A stretch of DNA of 64,000 bases from VXYK01 sp965221585 (GTDB lineage Bacteria; Actinomycetota; Acidimicrobiia; Acidimicrobiales; Aldehydirespiratoraceae): assembly GCA_965221585.1 (NCBI GenBank), contig OZ244898.1, forward strand, positions 2,604,001-2,668,000, read 5' to 3'. The position numbers and the translations under genes are program-made. Positions 37,701 through 40,765 of the stretch are shown here, one piece after another; position 1 is the stretch's first letter; each line of letters starts with the position of its first letter. A model generated the notes under the pieces. It ran no database searches, was not told where the DNA came from, and was given only the letters and a program-made list of their open reading frames with translations.

Positions 37701-40611
37701 CCAGCAGCGTCCGCTGTACGCCATGTCGCCGACCTTCAGGATCGCCGGCGCCGCGTCGGTGCCGGCGGCGGACTTCGCGTCGGCAGCCTCGACGGCGGCC
37801 GAGTCGGCCGGCACCCGCAACATCACAGTCAGGCTGGTCCCGGCGCCGTCTTCGAGCGTGACGGTCGCCTACACCCTGTCGGGCACCGCGGTGCGCGGCA
37901 GCGACTACACGATCTCAGGGGTCACCTCCAACAGCGGCACGGTGACGGTGGGCCCCTCGGGCACCGCGACGATCCCGGTGGCGGTCACCGACGACAGCGC
38001 CCCTGAGAGCGCCGAGACGGTCATCCTGACGCTGACGGGCGGCAGCGGCTACACGGTGGGCACTGCTGCGCCGGTGCACACGCTGACCGTCGCCGACAAC
38101 GACACTGCCGGTTTGCCGCGCGTCTCGTTCGTCCACGAGTCGAGCTCGGTCAGCGAGCACGACATCGCCCGCTATCCCTCCTTCACGATCAGCCCTGCCC
38201 CCCAGGCCCCTCTCACCGTCCGCTTCGCGATCGACGCGAACGCCTCCACCGCCACCCTCGGCGCCGACTACAAGATCACGTGGACCCATCCCTACACCCT
38301 CCACGACAACGACCGAGACGGCATCTGGGAAGGCGCCATCACCGCCCCCACCACCGCTCCTGCCTATGGCTACTGGCGATTGCCCACGGTCCGCTTCGTC
38401 GACGACCGTGTCCGCGAACGCGACGAGACGATCGAGATGCGCCTGCTCGACGGCCCCGGCTACACGCTCGGCGCCATCGGCACCTACACCGTCACCATCG
38501 AAGACAACGAGCGCGGGCCGCTGCCGCCGCCGCCCGCGGTGCCCCGGGTGAGCGTCACAGCAGGCCCGGCGGTGACTGAGGGCGCGCGCGCTGTGTTCAC
38601 CGTCGCCGCGACGTCCGCGCTGGGCGAGGCCGCTGCGGTGCGCTACACGGTCACCCAGCGCGGCCGGTACCTGACTTCGGGGCAGCTCGGCGGCGGCAAA
38701 TCGCTCAGCCTCGGCGGGCGCACCGCGCAGATCTCGATCCCGACTGTCGACGACGGCGTCGACGAGGCCGACGGGTCGGTGACGGTCACGCTGGACAGCT
38801 GCGACGGCTGCGCGGTGGGATCGCCGGGCTCTGCGACGGTGCGGGTGCGCGACGACGACGTCCCCACAGCCCGCTTCGCGGCCGCCGCGGCCGGCGCCGG
38901 TGAGGGCTCGGGCAGCCGTCTGGTGCGGGTCAACATCAGCCCCGCGCCGCACCGGACGCTCACGCTGGCCTACACCACCTCCGGCACCGCGGTGCGCGGC
39001 GGCGACTACACCACCCCAGGCGTCGTCACCGTCGCCGCCGGCGCGACAACAGCCGACGTCGCTGTGACGATCATCGACGACAGCGCCGTGGAGGGCGCCG
39101 AGACGGCCGTGCTTAGGCTGCAGACCGGCAGCGGCTACCGGATCGGCACGCGCAGCTCCCACGTCTTGACCATCGAAGACGACGACGTCTCGAACGTTCC
39201 CGTGGTGAGTGTCACAGCAGGCCCGGCGGTGAACGAGGGCGCCGGCGCGGTGTTCAACCTTGCGGCCCACCCGGCGCCGGCCGGCACGATCTCGGTGCGC
39301 TACACCGTCACCCAGAACGGCCGGTACCTGACTTCGGGACAGCTCGGCTCGAACAAGACCCGCAGCCTCAGCGGCGCCGCAGCCACTATCACCATCCCCG
39401 TCCACGAAGACAGCATCGACGAGGCCGACGGGTCGGTGACCGTCACACTCACCGCCGGCAGCGGCTACATCATCGGCTCGTCACGCACCGCCACGGTGCA
39501 GGTGCGCGACAACGACATCCCCACCGCCGGGTTCGCGGCCGCCGCCTCCAGCGCCGACGAGGACTCACCCAGCCGCCTAGTGCGGGTGAACATCAACCCC
39601 GCGCCGCACCGGCCACTCACCCTGCGCTACACCACAACCGGCGGCACCGCCACCCCCGGCAGCGACTACACCACCCCAGGCGCCGTCACCGTCGCCGCCG
39701 GCGCCACAACAGCCGACATCGCCGTCACAATCACAAACGACAACACCGCCGAACCCGACGAGACCGTGATCCTGACGCTGACTGGCGGCGCCGGTTACCA
39801 GACCGGCCCGCGCAGCACCCACACCCTCACCATCCAAGACGACGACATCGACCCAGGCACACCCCGAGCCGCGTTCGCAACAGACGCCGCCCACGCAAAC
39901 GAGAACGCCGGCACCCACCAAGTGACCCTCACCGTGCTGCCCGCGCCCACAACGCCCATCACCGTGGCCTACACCATCACCGGCAGCGCGACCCGCGGCG
40001 TCGACTACACCGCCCCAAGCGGCACCATCACCGTGCCAGCCAACACAACCACCGCCGCCATCGACATCGCGATCACCGACGACACCGCCAACGAGGGCGA
40101 CGAGACCGTCACGCTGACCCTGAACGCCCCGGCCGGCAGCGCAGGATACGTGCTGGGAACACCGACGGCGTTCACCCTCACCATCCTCGACGACGACGTC
40201 ACCCCCGCGACGCCGCGCGTCTCGTTCATCTACGAGTCGAGCTCGGTGCCCGAACACGCCTATGCCCGCTACCCCACCCTCGTGATCAGCCCCGCCCCCC
40301 CAGTCCCCCTCACCATCCACTTCACCATCGACACCAACACCTCCACAGCCACCCTCGGCACCGACTACCAGATCACCTGGACCTACCCCTACACCCTCCA
40401 CGACAACGACAACGACGGCATCTGGGAAGGCACCATCACCGCCCCCACCACCCCAATCATCTCGCGCTACTGGCGACTACCCACAATCAGACCCACCGAC
40501 GACCGCACCCGCGAACCCAACGAAACCATCGTCCTGCACCTCCTCAACGGCCCCGACTACACCCTCGGCAACACCACCACCTACACCATCACCATCACCG
40601 ACAACGACTAG
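22786..40611 (+). CDS. Giant secreted Calx-beta-repeat surface protein (~5,941 residues)
   Basis: A single uninterrupted frame of 17.8 kb. From ATG 22786 (GGGAGG 7 bases upstream) the product has a Pro/Ser N-terminus, a hydrophobic signal segment (~43-64: AALAVALLGSLLAVVPVG) and a likely cut after SEAGA. Nearly all the rest is ~110-130-residue beta repeats ending in acidic VTDDDT or ITDND motifs with ETVxLTL strands. These are Calx-beta-like, a fold that binds calcium and occurs in adhesins. Three non-Calx modules sit at residues ~883-1095, 3932-4126 and 4760-4986. The protein ends inside a repeat (TITDND), with no LPXTG, SLH, lipobox or C-terminal helix. A GTG at 22900 aligns with the start of the downstream paralogue and is a serious alternative start. 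Ala/Thr/Val codon choice changes along the gene, GCG/ACG/GTG in the middle and GCC/ACC at the ends. Confidence 0.88.
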   Translation: MSERHSVDALPPPPPSPSPSPSRLPRFVGWRGFGLGVGVRWSTAALAVALLGSLLAVVPVGLPLAGGPSEAGAQQVTSQAVLHRVTIAEGQTRAFRITNIPTRPEYYLHTSVSGSFTAEASDITATTANLRGAAQQIPPDAAGPRAYPDSVYGRIRFEVTANADSDGTGDETFGVRLCTTANCTGGTILGDWTVTITEPEADTTLTGTGATVTIAGGSAVSVMEESANGDGRDRRAAFEITLASSPTQDIVVVASTTTGVRTGSSSMGPFARLNSSLSRDYPAHGANGHDPVQAEYVVGYWPSGATDLSREFTVISTDNAVDTPGGVLEGNLTFRVLQGSVNAGDGTAYNDSTANNAVVVSGISIPSLPVRVTDDDEPTRVRLLAASTPDNTAMEGSTDKASVLVRLDRALVAGEEVTAALTFNGAALGTNFSLAAAGGQTGVSYADSDDGTGGLVTLAGAGVQQGVIEVTALADGDSVSQTLQIGLPPTDQPWRANFHRSNLAGGVCAAHGCPDRPQGDPGQRFQSVTLAEAVPGLAIIEHDDPHMRVVTEGVDYSYDIRLNTRPTSDVTVTTTISSGGAVSAGGTLTFTNSNWATPQTVIVTPTNNSNDEPRRTITVTHALSGDTAYAALADVAHQVSVLDDDPTTVTMAGAGVRDPNNDATAQNISRVMVEGDATLVDRTLTLTLSRALVEGEYVRVPLRLEAVANGNTPTIEEPTEEEGELDPPPLGGAWPNDIGERRVVTNDYRGVRASANVAWPPQHNDFVMTATGTGVSYEHSNRYTPNHVGFRYVEFRGAGAQTATIVVHAKDGFDDGETYDEAFAVTFPNDFYLFDADTDNPLSSAPVDTNLGGGLQAQPAGAQGWFGITDKGLEGIDPSLAQVPRDWPLLPPGLTIGDKFRLLYVTTATTAASQIGHAYYNDFVRAEITRDQLKQGGVPDLKPYADHFAAVISTNSDGQNPGGNASLNANLEASGPDDPIYWVNGARVADDKADFLDGSWDDEANPKHADASAATISTNGYWTGSEADGQRSDSCSGLTGSDRHLRAGASNVSYGLLNGNSRGPLGQAKDETNCQPAHNSQQRPLYALSTREFTVVGGASIETAQAAEGSPITFTVTIPDAAPSGGITVPYTLADGRGVTSDPAHIIAAGTSGGTGADYDNDAGTVVIAQGQTSNTFTVNTTNDSTYEGDHYLTVTLGAPTGTNAPIIDPTKGSAIGIIEDDADAPSFQFSPATATAGEGDGTATLTVTKTGTTLVPASVYWTTADGTGASAATHPDDYTANAGHLQFAPDDTSKTITINIVDDDTGENTETFKAQLSQPSEAQIGSASEATVTVTDDDGAAVPVVQFKAASSKIFEGQPFEFPYFSTIVVEAESAVEADTVVSFTLGGTAVRGSDYTIVTATSISSETILEGETEGEIVLRTLTDDNHEADETIVLTLVAGDGYDLGSQTTHTVTIRDLPDVEFAAATSQGVEGATVTVTVRASHAFAEATDVTFTLGGTATAADYTAPTSPVRFGAGDTTATLSIPVTADTDSDAGETIILTLVDGDGYDAGPHTRQTTQVTHTITLSDAASVEFSDAVSTAKEGTTATVTVQAPQAVAADTAVAFTVAGSAQSGDFTAPTSPATILAGQTSAEIEIPIAEDSPDDSGETIILTLTDGDDYSLGGQKTHTITLAEADPPPDVEFAASVSQGREGATVSVRVDASRALDAAYAVSYTSSGGTATAGSDYTALSGSFTMPAGAASAAFDVAIAADNASDAGETIILTLTDGDDYNLGSRTGHTVTITESDPPTLVFTQPRVFIAEGGASARYGISLSHDPSGSSAALPACDYDPYTADLPRCTPSADPVVARVVVTSPDLGLLKVFTGGSIAPAGEAVLEFTRRNFGTPQFVTVYPESDDDSDSEQNVLIGHSIRGAADDSSAFRTSSPYAAGTATGGVDDGIALPDMRAYVTDDDATPGLTAGWTADAGGPSLEQPRVIEEGGSAQFTLRGNRNAAGEKVAARVRITGGVHGEHYTVDRSGGISVEGPVDDPSTDGVDESKVDGAEFIVTFTAPASLSTGGVFKLMSTDDASRATGRRYLDVELLSVFSPDGSAGVDADPATPDGVGLSPGPRTVRVHVLPKDRLIVRQAGGSETGDGGKRIDFEGLETEGKKAELTTNDAWATIQEGDTAVHQVGMQLSEGPKSANRTVHVAVTVSDPAKLALAGDHNDDGTANFRFTKFGATSYRQLQLLGFTAKDDDDFDDEMVTVTVTMTSGYGRAHPDGTVVRTFTVRIEDDDMSAGVTVVPGSLTVIEGAKRGEKLPRRTDGRARDHEIAVRLDADPGSGVTVRIEPVFPEGITSPKKTLDFTGGTSGNWQTWQTIGVKAPDDGDFDDEELAVTWKRPSVTAGSSAAYAALTAADVASVAVTVLDDDAGVRVSERGLELVEGVQGAARRVVDTGDGGGARLGRLAAATYEVVLQAAPAAGEVVTVTPVSGDTAAVGFGRDDDGNAVTTHPGLVFTADDWDEPQTVTLTPVDDDDAVDESVTVTHSVSTTGSVYSAVGAGPSVTAAVLDDDRSEGIVVSSDGETFSGDGAVLFADEGGDAVGFNVRLAGRPAEAGRFWVDVSGGGGAVVADADLGASGTQTALSFSQENWWIPQTVWVTAPDETGGGADAVDGLAELSLTAAVVTDGTRAPVAAYGTAPVWVHVHDDEFAGGPTYTVTGTGALVEGVVPALFTVQGDMVPSSSTDVTLRISETGDFVAAGDEGDQTVTFTAGAILTHQVPIVNDDVAEDAGTVTAALRPGSGYRVGDPSRASIGVADDGDSGSGSVTADLSVSGGGAVAEGGTLTVTVTLSGAAPSALSIPVRVASSPAASASAGDYTLPSPVSVAMGATSGTLTFAAVDDMVDEDAETLTLELGTLPAGVTAGSTTSVAVTISDDDTAGVTVVESGGSTTVSEDPSVTDTYTVRLDSQPLTNVVVRAAAPAGVEIDGPAAGSSWVSQLDLTFTPQDWGTAQTVTVRGQNDDVVNAGGKRDVVIAQSVHTGDTGGKYTTSTAVANVDVDVTDDDTAGVTVAGGPLTVSEDGTTTTDTYTVRLTSEPLNNVVVTATAAAGAQVSTDGGTTWHSSRDLTFNPSGSGIWSTAQTVHVRGVRDDIDNAGDRRTVSIGHAIASGNGDGGSYTTGTAINAVSVTVTDDDTAGVTVSKTSMTVSEDGSTTDTYTVKLNSQPLTNVVVRAAAEAGTEVDGPGAGRSWVSQLDLTFTPSNWNSVQTVTVRGQNDDIDNAGDKRELTITQSVQTGDTGGKYTTSTSVADVDVDVTDDDTAAVTVAGGPLTVTENGSDTDDYTVVLATQPVSNVTITATAPAGTQVSDDGGSSWGSSVELVFTSGTSGNWGTPQTVTVRGAQDVIDNPGDRRDVTVTHSIESGDGDGSRYTPSTPSMPSVSVRVNDDDAKPTQISLSANRSTVSEGTASTEVTVTATVDGSTRFGVATTVAVSVASMADTSSANYVDMTAVAAFNVTIAAGARTGTGTFTIAPDDDVVDELDNAVAVTGAVSGDSSVTVNPATAIMLTDDDAAPTGITLSAGPASVTENGGARTINVTAAVDGSTRFGTARTVAVSVGGHDAAGAVGFAQVSGFSIVIAAEAASATGSFTLTPDDNVWFESDGAAQISGTSSVSVSGASVALTNDDAAPSGVTLSVMPTSLGEGGGAQTVTVTATVNGSTRYGTARSVTVSQAGSGNADAVDYAATVPAAISLAAGAASGTTTFVVTPVDDSADEFDEVIAVSGSGAGIAAVTEASVMLTDDDDTTVSISASAAAVAENGGTADVTLTLSRALVDGESVTVPLDVVGVTAGSDYTLGLHPATQAGVALSVSGSDSAQAPKVTLAAGASSAVLRFTAVADSTRTQPYVLVRYGTGARAPSGSGVDFAVPADGPVGWVLTDDETGDVVVPQSWALAPSGVLGQGEPRFRLVFVTSVERDASSTDIAEYDAFVRGLLAEGHADVVPYAGFFTVLGSTSTVNLQDHAGVTGSATMPFYWLGETGDATKRVATDNQQFRDEWIATETPPSQSVPRDETGAVVSVDSDGYFTGSTSAGVKSSNPLGSSNVTVGYLNDSGSGRAPLGSGQSAAGTATRRFYGLSPTFVRATDPVVSVTTTQTSVAEGTALSFTVSADPAPPNVLTVRLFVSEEDGRDMVPDALEGLKTVSFAAGDTSKTYTVTTTGDSTDEADAVVTVRVLANTGYTVSTTADAATVTVTDDDAMSVSVSGGGGTVSEGSSLDYTVDPGRGLAPGEVVTVNFAPAGTATQGSDYGISCHGSGVSCTGLAGTMPVLTITGGSGVRNGVVRVGVRNDSVHPETGETAGISLRSGHGSTGSGGAFSVSGTPSAFTIVSVAPAAVTASFGAATYQAGEAAGSRTVTVPVSLSAAAPSGGLSVSYSVGGTAVAADRGALSGTVGFAQGATAGSITVTVVDDNLAEGSETIVLTITDGADYDPGAASTATVTITDNDAAPTSIVLSVDDSSVGEGDGATAITVTATVAGATRFAQPQSVAVTVTGSGGAGVVGFTAAPSTFNIPIAAGAQTGTAQFTLTPTDDSTDETDETVTVAGTLSGVTVSPATVAVTDDDTPSAAPVTVTLSAAAGDVAEGAAGAAGRKDVTVTLGRALTGSETVTVPLSVQGAAAGSDYSFGLQPATQAGVTLLVSSPHSAQSPAVRFSAGATTAVLRFSPVDNALRTQPYVVIGYGSGARAPSGGGGATLGAVTGGPFGFVVVDDETGDITVPSSWGLAPSGLAAGDDFRLLFRTSTTRDATSSDIADYDVFVREVLASGGHSAVLPYAGFFKAFASTRSSSGSTGTTARVHVGLASGHTGHFNGANDVWADGSTVPNAGNTAGTPIWWLGGAKLANNYADLCDQAVASGSGVTGGWDIDDPRSETGGRHIAVGATAGQAHQAWTGTGNACEAYSYPLGNSTVSRAASHDTTWAFMHEGHSANSQQRPLYAMSPTFRIAGAASVPAADFASAASTAAESAGTRNITVRLVPAPSSSVTVAYTLSGTAVRGSDYTISGVTSNSGTVTVGPSGTATIPVAVTDDSAPESAETVILTLTGGSGYTVGTAAPVHTLTVADNDTAGLPRVSFVHESSSVSEHDIARYPSFTISPAPQAPLTVRFAIDANASTATLGADYKITWTHPYTLHDNDRDGIWEGAITAPTTAPAYGYWRLPTVRFVDDRVRERDETIEMRLLDGPGYTLGAIGTYTVTIEDNERGPLPPPPAVPRVSVTAGPAVTEGARAVFTVAATSALGEAAAVRYTVTQRGRYLTSGQLGGGKSLSLGGRTAQISIPTVDDGVDEADGSVTVTLDSCDGCAVGSPGSATVRVRDDDVPTARFAAAAAGAGEGSGSRLVRVNISPAPHRTLTLAYTTSGTAVRGGDYTTPGVVTVAAGATTADVAVTIIDDSAVEGAETAVLRLQTGSGYRIGTRSSHVLTIEDDDVSNVPVVSVTAGPAVNEGAGAVFNLAAHPAPAGTISVRYTVTQNGRYLTSGQLGSNKTRSLSGAAATITIPVHEDSIDEADGSVTVTLTAGSGYIIGSSRTATVQVRDNDIPTAGFAAAASSADEDSPSRLVRVNINPAPHRPLTLRYTTTGGTATPGSDYTTPGAVTVAAGATTADIAVTITNDNTAEPDETVILTLTGGAGYQTGPRSTHTLTIQDDDIDPGTPRAAFATDAAHANENAGTHQVTLTVLPAPTTPITVAYTITGSATRGVDYTAPSGTITVPANTTTAAIDIAITDDTANEGDETVTLTLNAPAGSAGYVLGTPTAFTLTILDDDVTPATPRVSFIYESSSVPEHAYARYPTLVISPAPPVPLTIHFTIDTNTSTATLGTDYQITWTYPYTLHDNDNDGIWEGTITAPTTPIISRYWRLPTIRPTDDRTREPNETIVLHLLNGPDYTLGNTTTYTITITDND
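22816..22851 (+). repeat. Poly-C (11) plus CCCTCT hexamer tract at the giant gene's 5' end
   Basis: Eleven consecutive C (22816-22826) followed by about three CCCTCT units and a degenerate one. In the frame from ATG 22786 it encodes residues 11-22, PPPPPSPSPSPS, just before the signal segment. A one-base change in the C-run would shift the frame before any folded part of the protein. If translation begins at GTG 22900 instead, the tract lies in the leader. Simple-sequence tracts of this kind are classic slippage sites. Confidence 0.9.
25432..26070 (+). repeat. Non-Calx surface module, copy 1 of 3 (213 residues)
   Basis: Residues ~883-1095 of the giant protein. It starts VPRDWPLLPPGLTIGDKFRL and ends QQRPLYALSTREF. 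Shared landmarks with copies 2 and 3 are a Trp-Pro opening with G-D/E-x-F-R-L, a Tyr-x-x-F-V helix, a PYA-x-x-F segment, a YW-(V/L)-(N)G core, YWTGS or equivalent, a PLG turn and an LYALSPTF-like end. This copy has ADFLDGSWDDEANP in full and two cysteines in SDSCSGL and TNCQP. It is not a Calx-beta repeat and I cannot name the fold. Confidence 0.8.
31558..33084 (+). repeat. Tandem A-B-A'-B' duplication of two Calx-beta-like units
   Basis: Four units: A 31558-31938 (127 aa), B 31939-32325 (129), A' 32326-32700 (125), B' 32701-33084 (128). A and A' share SWVSQLDLTFTP and the TGDTGGKYTTST segment. B and B' share VAGGPLTV, the DGG-x-x-W motif and SGxGDGxxYT. The alternation shows that a 760-base two-unit block was duplicated as one piece, not that single units were copied in series. 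Confidence 0.88.
33085..34149 (+). repeat. Three tandem GSTRFG-type Calx-beta-like units
   Basis: Units at 33085-33453, 33454-33798 and 33799-34149 (123, 115 and 117 aa) each carry a TVDGSTRFG/TVNGSTRYG strand, an AA-x-A-x-xTG/TT strand and an ED-D-x-x acidic turn ending in DDDA/NDDA/DDDD. Related single units recur at about 36247-36605 and in the downstream paralogue. Confidence 0.85.
34579..35163 (+). repeat. Non-Calx surface module, copy 2 of 3 (195 residues)
   Basis: Residues ~3932-4126 of the giant protein: VPQSWALAPSGVLGQGEPRF at the start, YDAFVRGLLAEGHADVVPYA, FYWLGETGDATKRVATDN, SDGYFTGSTSAG, APLGSGQS and FYGLSPTFV at the end. Cysteines are absent. It is preceded by a Calx-like unit ending in TDDETGD that is also found before copy 3, so the duplicated block was larger than the module. 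Confidence 0.8.
35515..36605 (+). repeat. Three-unit block shared with the downstream paralogue (giant-protein copy)
   Basis: Three successive units: one with LDYTVDPGRGLAPGEVVTVN and two cysteine-containing loops (GISCHGSGVSCTG), one with AAPSGGLSVSYSVGGTAVAA, and one with GSGGAGVVGFTAAPSTFNI. The same three occur in the same order at 41203-42287. Both stretches are about 1,090 bases, which implies duplication or gene conversion between the two adjacent genes. Confidence 0.85.
37063..37743 (+). repeat. Non-Calx surface module, copy 3 of 3 (227 residues)
   Basis: Residues ~4760-4986 of the giant protein: VPSSWGLAPSGLAAGDDFRL at the start, YDVFVREVLASGGHSAVLPY, IWWLGGAKLANNYADLCDQA, HQAWTGTGNACEAYSYPLGN and SQQRPLYAMSPTFRI. 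It has the longest middle part of the three, with an insertion containing GHTGHFNGANDVWADG, and two cysteines. Confidence 0.8.
38113..38511 (+). repeat. 133-residue unit F, copy 1 (PRVSF...YTVTIEDNE)
   Basis: Residues 5110-5242 of the giant protein. It contains PRVSFVHESSSVSEHDIARY, THPYTLHDNDRDGIWEG and YWRLPTVRFVDDRVRERDE. The extra TLHDND-GIWEG insert sets it apart from ordinary Calx-beta units and offers a candidate calcium loop. The second copy is the last unit of the protein (40210-40608) and has exactly the same length. Confidence 0.87.
38539..39858 (+). repeat. Duplicated two-unit block G (219 + 221 residues)
   Basis: G1 38539-39195 and G2 39196-39858 each hold a unit with VSVTAGPAV and RYLTSGQLG, followed by one with (N)ISPAPHR/INPAPHR and TTSGTAVRG/TTGGTATPG. 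G2 is richer in C-ending codons than G1. This is a second case of two-unit block duplication in the gene. Confidence 0.87.
40210..40608 (+). repeat. 133-residue unit F, copy 2 (terminal unit of the giant protein)
   Basis: Residues 5809-5941. Near-parallel to 38113-38511, with PRVSFIYESSSVPEHAYARY, YPYTLHDNDNDGIWEG and YWRLPTIRPTDDRTREPNE. The protein stops directly after TITDND, so the C-terminus is a repeat and not an anchor. Codons here are strongly C-ending (ACC, CCC, GCC) compared with copy 1. Confidence 0.87.
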
Positions 40612-40748
40612 ACCGGCCCGCCACGCCGGATGGCAGACGCGTCGCCAGCGACAAACTGCCCAAACCTCGAACTGAACCACGCCGCGTCCGTCGGCTGCCC
40701 AGGTCGCGCACAGTCGCGCCAACATCCCCCACCCCCTGTAGCGGCTGG

Positions 40749-40756
40749 TATAGCCT
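40749..40756 (+). promoter_or_regulatory. Candidate -10 box for a leaderless or very short-leader transcript of the SLH protein gene
   Basis: TATAGCCT contains TATAGC and the TANNNT form TAGCCT, ending 9 bases before ATG 40766. There is no Shine-Dalgarno-like sequence between it and the ATG. Leaderless mRNAs are common in actinobacteria, and this spacing would start the transcript at or within a few bases of the start codon. Confidence 0.45.
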
Positions 40757-40765
40757 GATTCGCTT

